A stretch of 19,123 nt of DNA from Candidatus Iainarchaeum sp. (GCA_028691435.1 JAQUZG010000007.1:1-19123); one strand, 5' to 3'. Counted from the first letter of the stretch, positions 1 through 7,805 are shown. Made by a program: numbers and translations. Notes: a model not told the origin generated them from the letters alone.

Positions 1-45
1 TAAAATAAATTTGATTAGTAGGTTTTTTAAATAATTACTTTTGGT

Positions 46-747
46 TTATTCTCCAAATCTTCTGTCTCTATTGTTATAATCATCAATTGCTTTTTTTAAA
101 TCGTCTTCATTTATTTCTGGCCAATATTTATCTATAAATAAAAGTTCAGAATATGCGGATTGATAAGTTAAAAATCCAGATAATCTTTGCTCTTTAGATG
201 TTCTAATAATTAAGTCAGGGTTTAAATCAACTTGTAAATATTTTTTAAAATTTTCAATAGTTAAGTTTGAAATTTGTTTTTTTCCTGCGGCAACTTCATT
301 AACAAAATTTTTTACTGCTTGAACTATTTCTTCTTGTCCATCATATCCTATTGCAAAATACACTGTTCTAAAACCATTTTTTGCTGTTGATTCTTCAACA
401 ATTTTCATTAAATCTTGAAGTTTTTTTGAAAATAATTTTGAGTTACCAATAAATTTTACTTTAAGTTTTGCTTTTTGTAAAAATTCAGTTTTTTCTTTTG
501 AAGTTATATGCTTTAATTCAGATTCAAAAAGTTTCATTAAAATTAATTGTTCTTCTTTTGGACGATTAAAATTTTTTGTTGAAAAAGTGTAAAATATACC
601 ATTTTTTATTTCAGGATATCTAGATAACCATTCAAGAATTGACCAAGCTTTTTTTGTTCCAATTAAGTAACTTTTTTCAACAGAAATGTTTTCTCTTTTT
701 GCATAACGACGATTTCCATCAGGAATAAAAGCAATTGTTTCAAGCAT
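46..747 (-). CDS. uppS: Archaeal cis-prenyltransferase (undecaprenyl/polyprenyl diphosphate synthase family)
   Basis: The 233-residue product matches the Z-type prenyl diphosphate synthase family in length and motifs. FIPDGNRRYA at residues 7-16 is the archaeal form of the substrate-binding loop, with D10 as the expected Mg2+/catalytic Asp. TFSTKNFNRP lies at 54-63, RTSKEQRLS at 182-190 supplies the diphosphate-binding arginines, QSAYSELLF at 196-204 follows, and the protein ends in the usual NRDRRFG. Such enzymes add isopentenyl units in cis to make the long polyprenyl diphosphate that becomes the dolichol-like carrier for glycan assembly at the membrane. An in-frame GTG at 756 is possible, but GTGA at 753-756 is the likely ribosome-binding site, five bases before the ATG at 747, so ATG is preferred. 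It is divergent from the glycosylase gene. In archaea the physiological product is a polyprenol carrier rather than a peptidoglycan lipid; chain length cannot be read from the sequence. Confidence 0.93.
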   Translation of the reverse strand: MLETIAFIPDGNRRYAKRENISVEKSYLIGTKKAWSILEWLSRYPEIKNGIFYTFSTKNFNRPKEEQLILMKLFESELKHITSKEKTEFLQKAKLKVKFIGNSKLFSKKLQDLMKIVEESTAKNGFRTVYFAIGYDGQEEIVQAVKNFVNEVAAGKKQISNLTIENFKKYLQVDLNPDLIIRTSKEQRLSGFLTYQSAYSELLFIDKYWPEINEDDLKKAIDDYNNRDRRFGE

Positions 748-871
748 AATTATCACATTAGTTAAATAAATAGAACATGTTTTTATTTAAAAACTATATG
801 TTACAATAATAATTTGAGAAATTAACAATAATAGAAAACTGTATTTCTATTTTAATTTAATGAGTGATGAA

Positions 872-1522
872 ATGAATAAAAAAAATAAAATTGATTATAA
901 GTCAATTGAATTAAAGGAAAAATCGATTAAAAAGTTAGTTGATTTTAAGAAAAAATATGCATCAAACGATAGTAAGATTATTTTTGAAGAAATGTGTTTT
1001 TGTTTACTTACCCCTCAAAGTTCTGCTAAACAAGCACTTAAGTCAATTGAAAATTTAAAAAATAAAAGTATGCTACATAATAAAAGTGTGAGTTTAAATA
1101 AAATTGAAAACCAAATAAAATCAATTAGATTTTATAAAACAAAGGCTAAGAGAATAAAAGAATTACAAGAAAAATATCTAGAAGAAAACTTGATAGAAAA
1201 ATTAAAAGAAATGGAAATTGAAAAAAACATAATTAATTGTAGAAAAAATTTAGTTAAAGAAATTAATGGATATGGATTTAAAGAGGCGTCTCATTTTTTA
1301 AGAAACATTGGATTTTTTGAAGAAATTACAATACTTGATAGACATGTTTTGAAAAACCTATTAAAAGAAAAAATAATTGATGAAATTCCAAAAACATTAA
1401 ACGAAAAAAAATATTTAGCTATTGAAAACAAAGTAAAAGAATTTTGTAAAAAAGAAAAAATCAAATTAGAAGACCTTGATTTAATATTTTGGTCAAACCA
1501 AACAAATGATATTATTAAATAA
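872..1522 (+). CDS. ogg: Archaeal Ogg2-type 8-oxoguanine DNA glycosylase/AP lyase
   Basis: This 216-residue protein fits the compact archaeal Ogg2 family (HhH-GPD superfamily, about 210 residues), which excises 8-oxoguanine and nicks the abasic site in base-excision repair. The N-terminal helix MCFCLLTPQSSAKQAL is characteristic. The helix-hairpin-helix reads GYGFKEASHFLRNIGF, with the expected Schiff-base lysine at K137, followed by TILDRHVLKNL with the catalytic Asp at D156. The C-terminus LDLIFWSNQT matches the family ending, where the aromatic tail contacts the base. An ATG at 860 is in frame, but GTGATGAA precedes ATG 872 at the spacing used by other genes here, so 872 is chosen. It is the first gene of a plus-strand run and diverges from uppS across about 120 bases. 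Confidence 0.9.
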   Translation: MNKKNKIDYKSIELKEKSIKKLVDFKKKYASNDSKIIFEEMCFCLLTPQSSAKQALKSIENLKNKSMLHNKSVSLNKIENQIKSIRFYKTKAKRIKELQEKYLEENLIEKLKEMEIEKNIINCRKNLVKEINGYGFKEASHFLRNIGFFEEITILDRHVLKNLLKEKIIDEIPKTLNEKKYLAIENKVKEFCKKEKIKLEDLDLIFWSNQTNDIIK

Positions 1523-1557
1523 TTAAATTTAATAACTAAAAAAACCTAATTAAATTA

Positions 1558-2046
1558 ATGAAACAAATTAAATTTAACCAAAAACATACTCTAACAAAAA
1601 TTTTTGGACAAGGAACTATTGAATATCTTGTAATCCTTTCAATAGTTTTAATTCTTGCTCTAATTGGAGTAATACTTTTACCAAATCTAATCAATAATCA
1701 GGATACTAATAAAAAAGCAAAAGAAGCAGGATTAATATTAAACCCCATTACAGTTACTGATAATCTATTAACAAAAGATGGGAATTATTTGATTTCAATT
1801 AAAAATAATTCAACAAATATGATTTTAATAAAATCAATTAAAATTAATGATCAAAATACTGACTTAAATCAAAACAATTTACTTGAGATTAGTCAAGAAC
1901 GTTTATTTTTAACAAACACTTTACCATGCAATATAAATGATTCTATTCAAAATGAAATTATAATTGAATATGAATCAATAGAAGGAATAAAACATAGCGA
2001 AGAATTTACAATAAAAAATAGTTGTTTTGATTATAATATTTTATGA
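1558..2046 (+). CDS. Class III signal peptide protein, type IV pilin-like
   Basis: The 162-residue product begins with a basic leader of about 20 residues followed by GQGTIEYLVILSIVLILA, which fits the archaeal class III signal peptide motif (PF04021-like, Q-x-T-x-E-Y-L). Cleavage by an archaeal prepilin peptidase is expected between G and Q, leaving Glu at position +5 as in pilins. One N-terminal hydrophobic helix follows, then an extracellular domain of about 115 residues that looks beta-rich, with two cysteines (LPCNIN and NSCFDY) able to form one disulfide. I see no clear Shine-Dalgarno site; a TTTAATAA stretch at about -30 to -23 could be a TATA box for leaderless transcription, weak in such AT-rich DNA. 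The likely assembly machine is encoded 2.7 kb downstream (ATPase plus two TadC-like proteins). Pilin identity is well supported; major or minor role is unknown. Confidence 0.82.
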   Translation: MKQIKFNQKHTLTKIFGQGTIEYLVILSIVLILALIGVILLPNLINNQDTNKKAKEAGLILNPITVTDNLLTKDGNYLISIKNNSTNMILIKSIKINDQNTDLNQNNLLEISQERLFLTNTLPCNINDSIQNEIIIEYESIEGIKHSEEFTIKNSCFDYNIL

Positions 2047-2155
2047 TAAGCAAAAACTTGAAAATTTAAAAAAGTAAATTAAAAAAAAGCAATTAAAAAA
2101 TTAGTTAAACTAATGTTTAAATATACTAAAATCAGTAAATTAATAGGTGAAAGAA

Positions 2156-2407
2156 GTGCAAGATGGCCAAATTACAATTCAGAATTTAAAAGACAAAGTA
2201 GCTAATCACAAAGACCAACCTAATGAAAATCATCAAGAAGTAAATGCAGAAATGGACATCATAATTAAAAATTTAAAAAGTAAAATGGCTGAAATTGATG
2301 AAATGATTAAAAAAGTTGAAGAAAAGAAAAAATATAATACAACACCAAAAGAAACAAAAAGATTAATTGAAGAAATTAGAGTACCCCAATTAGAATTACT
2401 TGAATAG
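2156..2407 (+). CDS. Small coiled-coil protein, unknown function
   Basis: This is an 83-residue, highly charged, soluble protein with no signal peptide or membrane segment. Residues about 30-65 (IIIKNLKSKMAEIDEMIKKVEEKKKY) have a heptad-like pattern and should form a coiled coil. I do not recognise a family. An in-frame GTG at 2147 lies inside the AGGTGA ribosome-binding site; placing the start at GTG 2156 gives a five-base spacing like that of its neighbours. It ends ten bases before the DUF192 gene, whose own ribosome-binding site overlaps this gene's stop region, so the two are probably co-transcribed. Confidence 0.7.
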   Translation: MQDGQITIQNLKDKVANHKDQPNENHQEVNAEMDIIIKNLKSKMAEIDEMIKKVEEKKKYNTTPKETKRLIEEIRVPQLELLE

Positions 2408-2416
2408 TGTGATAAG

Positions 2417-2758
2417 ATGTTAACATGTAATGATAAATTAATTATTAAAAATGTAAAATATACTAAAAATTCTTTTCAACGAATGAAAGGATTAATGTTT
2501 GAAGAAGAAAAAAAATTTAATTATGCATTAGTTTTTGAAAGTGAAACAGAGAGTATAATTAATAGCTCAGTACATATGTTGTTTGTTTTTTTTCCAATAG
2601 ATATTGTATTTTTAAATAAAAATAAAATTGTTATAGATAAAGCAAGATTAACTCCATTTTCTTTAAATTATTCTCCAAAAAAACCAGCAAAATATTTTAT
2701 TGAATTACCAGTCGGAAAAGCAAAAAATATCAAACTTAAAGATAAAATTAGCTGGTAA
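2417..2758 (+). CDS. DUF192 family protein
   Basis: The 113-residue protein has the DUF192 signature order: an early NSFQRMKGLMF (family pattern 'R..GLM'), a central VHMLFVFFPIDIVFLNKN (equivalent of 'HMFFMRFPIDVVFLD'), then KPAKYFIELPVGKAKNIKLKDKI (equivalent of 'A..VLELPAG....L..GD'). The family folds as a small beta-barrel; its molecular function is not established. Bacterial members are often exported, but this one has no signal peptide and starts directly with the domain, as archaeal members often do. GTGATAAG directly before the ATG is a good ribosome-binding site with four-base spacing. Transcription converges on the LeuA-like gene, with 69 bases between stops. Confidence 0.85.
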   Translation: MLTCNDKLIIKNVKYTKNSFQRMKGLMFEEEKKFNYALVFESETESIINSSVHMLFVFFPIDIVFLNKNKIVIDKARLTPFSLNYSPKKPAKYFIELPVGKAKNIKLKDKISW

Positions 2759-2827
2759 AAACAAACTTGAAACTTTTTTAAAAATAAGTCAACATTAAAT
2801 ATTTTTGTTAAAAATAAGATTAGAAAT

Positions 2828-3952
2828 TTATTTTATTTTAGCTGATCGTCTAACAATAACTTTTTTTGCTTGAGTTTGTGTAAAAACTTTTCCCTTTTCC
2901 CCATGTGACTTAAAATAAGTTACAAGTTCTTGTACATTTTGAGGAGTTACTGGTTTTCCAAGTTGTAGTAAAAGTTCTTCAACAGCTTTTCTTCCTGTAC
3001 CTGCACCATAAAGAATAGTCGTTTTACGTCCAACACGTTCAGGAGGGAATGGACTAAATGCTTTTAATGCTCCAATATGAAGTCCAGCTGCATGAGAGTG
3101 TACTCTAGCTCCAGTTATTGGTGCGCCTTCAAAAAGTTTAAAATTTCCAATTTTAGAAATTATATTTATTACTGGGCCAAGTCTTTCTTTTTGAACAGTT
3201 GATTTTAACATAAGTTGATCATGTGCCCCAATTACAACTTCTGCAAGACTTGCATTTCCCGCTCGTTCTCCAAGTCCACCAACCGTAACATGCACTTGTC
3301 TTGCACCAGCACGTAATGCTGCAAGAGTTGTTGCAGTTGCTTGACCACGATCATTATGCATATGCGCTGAAAGTACCAAATTAGTATGTAATCTCATTTC
3401 CCTAAATAATTTATCTGTTGAAAATGCATCACTTGTTCCAACCGTGTCTGAAAGTGTCAAAATTTTTGCACCTTTCATTTCAAGGGCCTTTGCAAATGGA
3501 AAAAGCATTTCTGGTCTTGCCCTTACAGCATCCATCAAGGTAATTTCAACTTCAAGCCCTTTACTTTTTGCAAGCTCTGTTGCTTTAAGAGTTTTAGCAA
3601 ATTCTTTATTGAGTGACTTATTCATTGCACCAGTTTGAATATCTGAACAAGATACAAAAATATTAACTCTTTGAGCTCCACTATTAAATACAGCGACAAT
3701 ATCTTTTTCTTCAGGTCTTGCTAATCCACAAAGTTTTGCTTTAATTTTCGCTTTACGAAGCATTTGACCCAATTTAATTTCAGACGCACTAACAATTGGA
3801 AATCCAAATTCAATAACATTTACACCTAACTTATCCAAATATTTTCCAATTTTAACTTTTTGCTCAAGCGTCCACGCTATACCTGGAGTTTGTGCACCAT
3901 CACGCAAAGTAGTATCTAATATCTCAAACTTATTTCCAATCTTATTTTGCAT
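2828..3952 (-). CDS. LeuA/homocitrate synthase-family Claisen condensing enzyme, catalytic domain only
   Basis: The 374-residue protein is a DRE-TIM metallolyase of the 2-isopropylmalate/homocitrate/citramalate synthase group, which condenses acetyl-CoA with a 2-oxoacid. Visible motifs are DTTLRDGAQTPG at 13-24 (R17 and D18 expected catalytic and metal-binding), HMHNDRG at 197-203 (metal-binding H197, H199), and GGLGERAGN at 225-233. After the barrel, HSHAAGLHIGAL and a PPERVGRKTT segment match the linker region of homocitrate synthases. The roughly 130-residue LeuA allosteric domain is absent, so it more resembles the NifV/AksA/homocitrate synthase branch or a short IPMS; the substrate cannot be settled by eye. 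TTG codons at 3961 and 3958 are in frame, but ATG 3952 is preferred. It stands alone with no leuB/leuC/leuD in the window, and its GC is much higher than its neighbours', suggesting transfer or strong codon selection. Confidence 0.85.
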   Translation of the reverse strand: MQNKIGNKFEILDTTLRDGAQTPGIAWTLEQKVKIGKYLDKLGVNVIEFGFPIVSASEIKLGQMLRKAKIKAKLCGLARPEEKDIVAVFNSGAQRVNIFVSCSDIQTGAMNKSLNKEFAKTLKATELAKSKGLEVEITLMDAVRARPEMLFPFAKALEMKGAKILTLSDTVGTSDAFSTDKLFREMRLHTNLVLSAHMHNDRGQATATTLAALRAGARQVHVTVGGLGERAGNASLAEVVIGAHDQLMLKSTVQKERLGPVINIISKIGNFKLFEGAPITGARVHSHAAGLHIGALKAFSPFPPERVGRKTTILYGAGTGRKAVEELLLQLGKPVTPQNVQELVTYFKSHGEKGKVFTQTQAKKVIVRRSAKIK

Positions 3953-4060
3953 ATACAACAACTAAACCAAAGTAAATAAATAGTTAACTGTGAGATCAAA
4001 TAAAATATTGACAAGCAATAAAAAATTAGAGATTAATTAAAAACAAAAAATTTTATTTTT

Positions 4061-4086
4061 GAGAAGGAAAGATTTCTCTCCTTCTC
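4061..4086. repeat. Inverted repeat, hairpin-forming, 8-bp arms
   Basis: Arms GAGAAGGA (4061-4068) and TCCTTCTC (4079-4086) are perfectly complementary. The hairpin stands out because it is GC-richer than the flanking DNA. It lies about 110 bases upstream of the LeuA-like start and 160 bases upstream of the ATPase start. It could be a leader hairpin, a terminator or part of a small RNA. Confidence 0.5.
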
Positions 4087-4114
4087 TGCCTTTTTTGCCT
4101 TTATCCTATATGGA

Positions 4115-4132
4115 GTGATAAATTATTATCAC
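4115..4132. repeat. Perfect inverted repeat, 7-bp arms
   Basis: GTGATAA (4115-4121) and TTATCAC (4126-4132) flank ATTA. It is symmetrical enough to be a dimeric regulator site between the divergent LeuA-like and ATPase genes, but 7-bp arms in AT-rich DNA can arise by chance. Confidence 0.35.
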
Positions 4133-4213
4133 AATAAAATCATAACCTAAGTTGTATATATTACTCTCGTTTTTATTAGATATTTTCGTCAATTAACTAA
4201 AACATAATAGTTG

Positions 4214-4221
4214 TTTTTAAA
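4214..4221 (+). promoter_or_regulatory. Candidate TATA box of the secretion ATPase gene (leaderless)
   Basis: TTTTTAAA is centred 26-27 bases upstream of ATG 4244, the distance expected if transcription begins at the start codon. No GGTGA-type site precedes that ATG, which supports a leaderless message. The AT-richness of the region limits certainty. Confidence 0.35.
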
Positions 4222-4243
4222 GATTCAAAAAATCAAAATAATT

Positions 4244-5656
4244 ATGAATGAAATTTTAGGATATAAAGTTGATGAAATAAATTATTCAAAAGTAATTAGT
4301 AAATGTAATTCTGGCGAAATTGTAAAAAAAGACAACAATCAATTTTTGATTATTAATCAAATCAATTTTAATGAACGAGAAGAAAAGATTTTTGAAAAAT
4401 TATTTAATGAAATAAAACAAACAAAAATTAAAATTTCAAAAAAATCAGACATTTATTTTTTTGTTAAAGAATATTGTATTGAAAATATGCTTCTATTAAA
4501 TAAAGAAGAACGAGAAAAAATACTTTATTTACTTGAACAGGAAGTAATAGAATATAGTATCTTAACAAAATTATTAAATGATCAAACATTTGAAGAAATT
4601 GTAATAAATGGAGAAAATAAACATTTACTTGTTTATCACCATGTTTTTGGGTGGCTTAAAACAAACATTTATTTTTTAACAAATGAAAAAATAAAAACTA
4701 TTCTTAATAAAATGGCGGCTAAGCAAGGAAAACAATTAAGTTATAATTGCCCGATTTTAAATACAGTTCTTGACGATGGATCAAGATTAAATGCATCTAT
4801 GAATCCAATTGCGTTTTCTGGAATAAATGCAACAATTAGAAAATTTAAAGAAATTCCATTAAGTCCAATTGACATTGTAAATAGTGAAGCAATTAACAAA
4901 AAAGCAATGAGTTTTCTTTGGATGGCTATGCAAACCCCAATTTCAATAATGGTCTGTGGAAATACAGGCAGTGGAAAAACTACCACATTAAATTCACTTT
5001 TTTGTTTCTTACCAAAAAGCGAAAGAATAATTGTTGTTGAAGAAACTCCTGAAATTGTATTGCCCCAAGATCATAAAATTAAATTAAACACGGCTGAACA
5101 AATTGGAATTGGACTTGAAAAATTAATTGAAAACACATTTAGAATGAGGCCGGACAGAGTAATTGTTGGAGAAATTAGAACAAGTCAAGAAGCAAAAGCA
5201 TTTGTTAATACTATGCTTGCTGGACAGGCAAAAGGATCATATGCTACCTTTCACGCAGAAAGTGCAAATGAAGCAATTGAAAGAATGAATAGTTTTGATA
5301 TTAAAAAAAGTTATCTAAAAAGTATTGATTTAATCATTGTACAAAAAAGAATTCAAAAAATTAATTTTAAAAATAATCAAAGAAAGGAAATTAGAAAAGT
5401 TACGCAAATTTGTGAAATTTTACAAGGGCAAAATTTTAATGAATTAGAATTAAACCCAATTTTTGAAATAGATAATACAAATTATAATTTAGTTAAAAAA
5501 AATGAGTCAATAAGAGTAAAAAACAAAATTTGTGAAACTTTTTCAATAGATGAAAAAGAATATCAAAAATTGTTAAAAGAAAAAGAAAAGATTTTTGATA
5601 AAATTAATAACATTAATTTTTATGAATTTTTTGAATTTGTAGAAAGAGAAAGATAA
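4244..5656 (+). CDS. Type IV pilus/secretion ATPase, VirB11/TadA/FlaI family
   Basis: The 470-residue protein powers a type II secretion/type IV pilus-like system from the cytoplasmic face. The N-terminal 150 or so residues form the usual variable domain. Walker A is GNTGSGKT at 239-246, the acidic Asp box EETPE at 266-270, the Walker B region RMRPDRVIVGEIR at 300-312 with E310, and the His box TFHAES at 335-340. All expected catalytic residues are present, so it should be active. An in-frame TTG at 4211 would begin inside the candidate TATA box, so ATG 4244 is preferred. Two GspF/TadC-like proteins follow on the same strand, completing an ATPase-plus-two-platform-proteins unit of the archaeal Tad-like type rather than the single FlaJ of an archaellum. 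The C-terminal 90 residues after the domain are charged and helical, without a recognised motif. Confidence 0.92.
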   Translation: MNEILGYKVDEINYSKVISKCNSGEIVKKDNNQFLIINQINFNEREEKIFEKLFNEIKQTKIKISKKSDIYFFVKEYCIENMLLLNKEEREKILYLLEQEVIEYSILTKLLNDQTFEEIVINGENKHLLVYHHVFGWLKTNIYFLTNEKIKTILNKMAAKQGKQLSYNCPILNTVLDDGSRLNASMNPIAFSGINATIRKFKEIPLSPIDIVNSEAINKKAMSFLWMAMQTPISIMVCGNTGSGKTTTLNSLFCFLPKSERIIVVEETPEIVLPQDHKIKLNTAEQIGIGLEKLIENTFRMRPDRVIVGEIRTSQEAKAFVNTMLAGQAKGSYATFHAESANEAIERMNSFDIKKSYLKSIDLIIVQKRIQKINFKNNQRKEIRKVTQICEILQGQNFNELELNPIFEIDNTNYNLVKKNESIRVKNKICETFSIDEKEYQKLLKEKEKIFDKINNINFYEFFEFVERER

Positions 5657-5685
5657 ACGCAATAAAAAAAATAAAAACAATAAAC

Positions 5686-5692
5686 GGGGTGA
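5686..5692 (+). promoter_or_regulatory. Strong ribosome-binding site that places a non-ATG start
   Basis: GGGGTGA is among the strongest matches in the window to the archaeal anti-Shine-Dalgarno. The only in-frame codon at the usual 4-5 base spacing is ATA 5697; no ATG in any frame lies within 80 bases downstream. The GTG inside it (5689) opens a frame that stops after three codons. Confidence 0.6.
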
Positions 5693-5696
5693 AAAG

Positions 5697-6620
5697 ATAA
5701 AAGCAATAAAAGAAATTTCAAAAATTAAGTTTAAATCAAAAATTGAAGAAAAACTTGAAAAAGACTGTGAATTAAACAAACATGAAATAAAAAAGTTAAA
5801 TGAGAAGAATATTCATTTGTCACTAATTATTGGAGTTTTTAGTACATTTATAATATATTTAATTAAACAAGATTTGATTTTTTCTTTTGGAGTCAGCATA
5901 CTTATTGGTTTGACTATTTATATTATGAGTAAATATATAATAATTGCAAATAGAAAAAAATATGTTAAAAATCTAGAAGCAGATTTGACATTTTTTCTTT
6001 CTAAGTTAATCATTGAATTAAAATTTAACCATAATTTAATAAGTAGTTTAAAGAGTTTAACTAAAAAGGAAGATAAAGAGAGCAAATTAGATGATAAGTC
6101 AAAGAATAATAATGTAAACCAAAATAAAGACAAGTTTGATTTTAAATTTAAATTTAGTTTTTTATCAAATAGGTTAACAATTGAAGATGAATATAGTAGA
6201 GTAATTGATGATTTTGAAAAAGGGTTTTCTTTTAATGAAGCATTAATTAAAATGAATAAACGAATTAATTCACGAGATATTAGAAGGGTAAATAGCAATT
6301 TGGCAAATTTATATTTAAATGGAAATCAAATAGATGGGATAAAGAAAATAAATAATGAACTTTTAATGAAACAAAGAATTGAAAGTAAAGAATTTTCTGG
6401 AAAAATGATGGTGTATTCACTTGTATTTATTGCTCTTTCTGCAATCGTACCTTCAATGTTTCAAAGTTTTATTATAATTGGAAGTTATTTTATGGAAATT
6501 AGTTTAAGTGCATTACAAATTTTTTTAATAATTGTAATTGGATTTCCTTTAATTGATTTAATGATTCTTTTAGTTATTAATTCAAAAACACCAGTTTTTT
6601 TAAAAAAAAATAATGGTTAA
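5697..6620 (+). CDS. GspF/TadC-like membrane platform protein 1, apparent AUA start
   Basis: This is an inner-membrane platform protein of the GspF/TadC/FlaJ group, paired with a second copy downstream. From an ATA at 5697 the product is 307 residues: a cytoplasmic basic helix (about 1-40), two TM helices near 41-57 and 60-84, a large cytoplasmic domain carrying a Lys/Asp/Asn-rich insert, then C-terminal TM helices (MMVYSLVFIALSAIVPSMF and LQIFLIIVIGFPLIDLMILL). The nearest conventional start is TTG 5817, which would delete the cytoplasmic N-terminus right at the first TM. The frame is open upstream, there is no in-frame ATG, GTG or further TTG between, and GGGGTGA at 5686-5692 sits four bases before ATA 5697, the normal spacing here. 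The paralogue downstream also has about 40 residues before its first TM. A sequencing error in the A-rich start region is the alternative. Confidence 0.75.
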   Translation: MKAIKEISKIKFKSKIEEKLEKDCELNKHEIKKLNEKNIHLSLIIGVFSTFIIYLIKQDLIFSFGVSILIGLTIYIMSKYIIIANRKKYVKNLEADLTFFLSKLIIELKFNHNLISSLKSLTKKEDKESKLDDKSKNNNVNQNKDKFDFKFKFSFLSNRLTIEDEYSRVIDDFEKGFSFNEALIKMNKRINSRDIRRVNSNLANLYLNGNQIDGIKKINNELLMKQRIESKEFSGKMMVYSLVFIALSAIVPSMFQSFIIIGSYFMEISLSALQIFLIIVIGFPLIDLMILLVINSKTPVFLKKNNG

Positions 6621-6705
6621 AAAAAATAAGAGGAGATTAAAAAAATAAGATAATTAAGAAGACAATAAATTAATTAAAAAATAGATTAAATTTTAGAGTG
6701 ATAGA

Positions 6706-7656
6706 ATGGATGCAAATGTTTTAATTAGTGGATTAATAAAAAACTTCTTTGAAGATAATCAAATTAAGTCTTTTGAAGATAAACTTTTGTTAAATAATTC
6801 AAAGATGAAAAATTTGATGAAATTCTTGGAAGTTTCAATTTTATTTGGAACAGTATTCATGATAATTGGGATGATTTTAGTAAATTATTTTTTTAAATTA
6901 AATGAAAAAATTATAATTGTTGGAATTTTTTGTTTTTTTATTCCATTTATTATTAATTATATATTTCAAGATTTAAAGTTTGAAAAAAATAAAAGAAAAA
7001 AAGAAGAATTGTTGACTGATGTTTTACTTGAAGCAAGTGTGATTGTTGATGAATTATCAACCATTAAATTAATTGAGAATTTGGCTAATAAAGATGATGA
7101 GGAATTTAGATTAATTAGTGAAAATTTTAGTAGAATTTATTTTGAGATTAATAATGGTGGCGAAATTAAAATTGCAATTAAGAATGAAATTAGAAGAAAC
7201 AAAAGTCAAATATTTAACAAATTTGGAGAATTATTAATTCAAAAATATGAATCTGGAATTAAAATGAATGAAATGTTTAAAGAATTGGCTGAAGATATAA
7301 TTGAGAATAGAACTATTTTAAAAGAAAGACAAGCAACTATGCTTGTTACAAAATACACTTTGATATTGTCAGCAGGTTTAATTGTTCCTAGTGTACTTGG
7401 ATTAATTGTTGGTTTAATTACAAATTTAAATTTTGGTGGAATAAGTCAAATTGAAATTGGATTAAGTGAAATAGCAAGAAAAGAAATTCTTGAACTATCA
7501 GTTCTAGGAACATACATTTATCTGATTGAATATGCCTTACTTAGTTCTTTTTTTCTTGGAATTTATAATTCAAATAAGAAATTTGCTATAGTTTATGGGT
7601 CAATTCTTATACCTGTTTCTTTAATTGTGTTTGTTATATCGCAACAGCTATACTAA
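6706..7656 (+). CDS. GspF/TadC-like membrane platform protein 2
   Basis: The 316-residue protein is a second GspF/TadC-like platform component. It has a cytoplasmic N-terminus of about 40 residues, two TM helices (about 43-64 and 69-88), a cytoplasmic helical domain of about 120 residues, and three C-terminal TM helices (about 217-240, 260-285 and 292-314). The long cytoplasmic loop carries the typical all-helical T2SS-F pattern, including the LLIQKYESGIKMNEMFKELA segment that resembles the second half of the domain. The start is set by GAGTGATAGAATG, a GTGA site four bases from the ATG. It is the third gene of the ATPase-TadC1-TadC2 unit, 85 bases after platform protein 1. Two distinct platform proteins working as a pair is characteristic of Tad-like pili (TadB/TadC). 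Confidence 0.85.
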   Translation: MDANVLISGLIKNFFEDNQIKSFEDKLLLNNSKMKNLMKFLEVSILFGTVFMIIGMILVNYFFKLNEKIIIVGIFCFFIPFIINYIFQDLKFEKNKRKKEELLTDVLLEASVIVDELSTIKLIENLANKDDEEFRLISENFSRIYFEINNGGEIKIAIKNEIRRNKSQIFNKFGELLIQKYESGIKMNEMFKELAEDIIENRTILKERQATMLVTKYTLILSAGLIVPSVLGLIVGLITNLNFGGISQIEIGLSEIARKEILELSVLGTYIYLIEYALLSSFFLGIYNSNKKFAIVYGSILIPVSLIVFVISQQLY

Positions 7657-7805
7657 TAGTGTTGGTAATAGCATAGACATCAATATAAGTAATAAATAGA
7701 ATAAAAAAACAAAATTCAAATGATTAAACAAAAAATAAAATTTTAAATGGAGTAACATTTATTAATTAGAAAAAACTATTAATCGGTAATAGTAGGGTGA
7801 AGATT

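Larger units (their letters stand above)
3953..4243. other. Structured intergenic region between divergent genes
   Basis: This stretch of about 290 bases contains no convincing gene. It holds two inverted repeats. The first, 4061-4086, has arms GAGAAGGA and TCCTTCTC with a ten-base loop and is GC-richer than its surroundings; on the plus strand it is followed by TGCC and a run of T, like a terminator, although no plus-strand gene lies upstream. The second, 4115-4132, is GTGATAA-ATTA-TTATCAC. A TAATATATAC-like TATA box near 4150-4160 on the minus strand would start transcription near 4128, giving the LeuA-like gene a leader of roughly 175 nucleotides that contains the first hairpin. Confidence 0.45.

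Noticed and set aside
3444..3638. Plus-strand open frame inside the LeuA-like gene
   Set aside because: It lies wholly antisense to a strongly supported enzyme gene; no ribosome-binding site and no recognisable product.
4211..4213. TTG as start of the secretion ATPase
   Set aside because: It lies immediately before the candidate TATA box; ATG 4244 is at the leaderless distance and gives the usual N-terminus.
5817..5819. TTG as start of the first TadC-like gene
   Set aside because: It has no ribosome-binding site at the right spacing and would cut off the cytoplasmic N-terminus, whereas GGGGTGA stands just before ATA 5697.
5918..6298. Minus-strand frame of 126 codons over the first TadC-like gene, and similar frames at 14271-14480 and 14955-15275
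   Set aside because: They are antisense shadows of Lys/Glu/Asn-rich genes, giving Leu/Phe/Ser-rich sequences with no ribosome-binding site.
4244..7656. Archaellum (fla/arl) operon
   Set aside because: Two TadC-like proteins follow the ATPase and no FlaH, FlaF/G or flagellin-like genes are present, so a Tad-like pilus or secretion system fits better.
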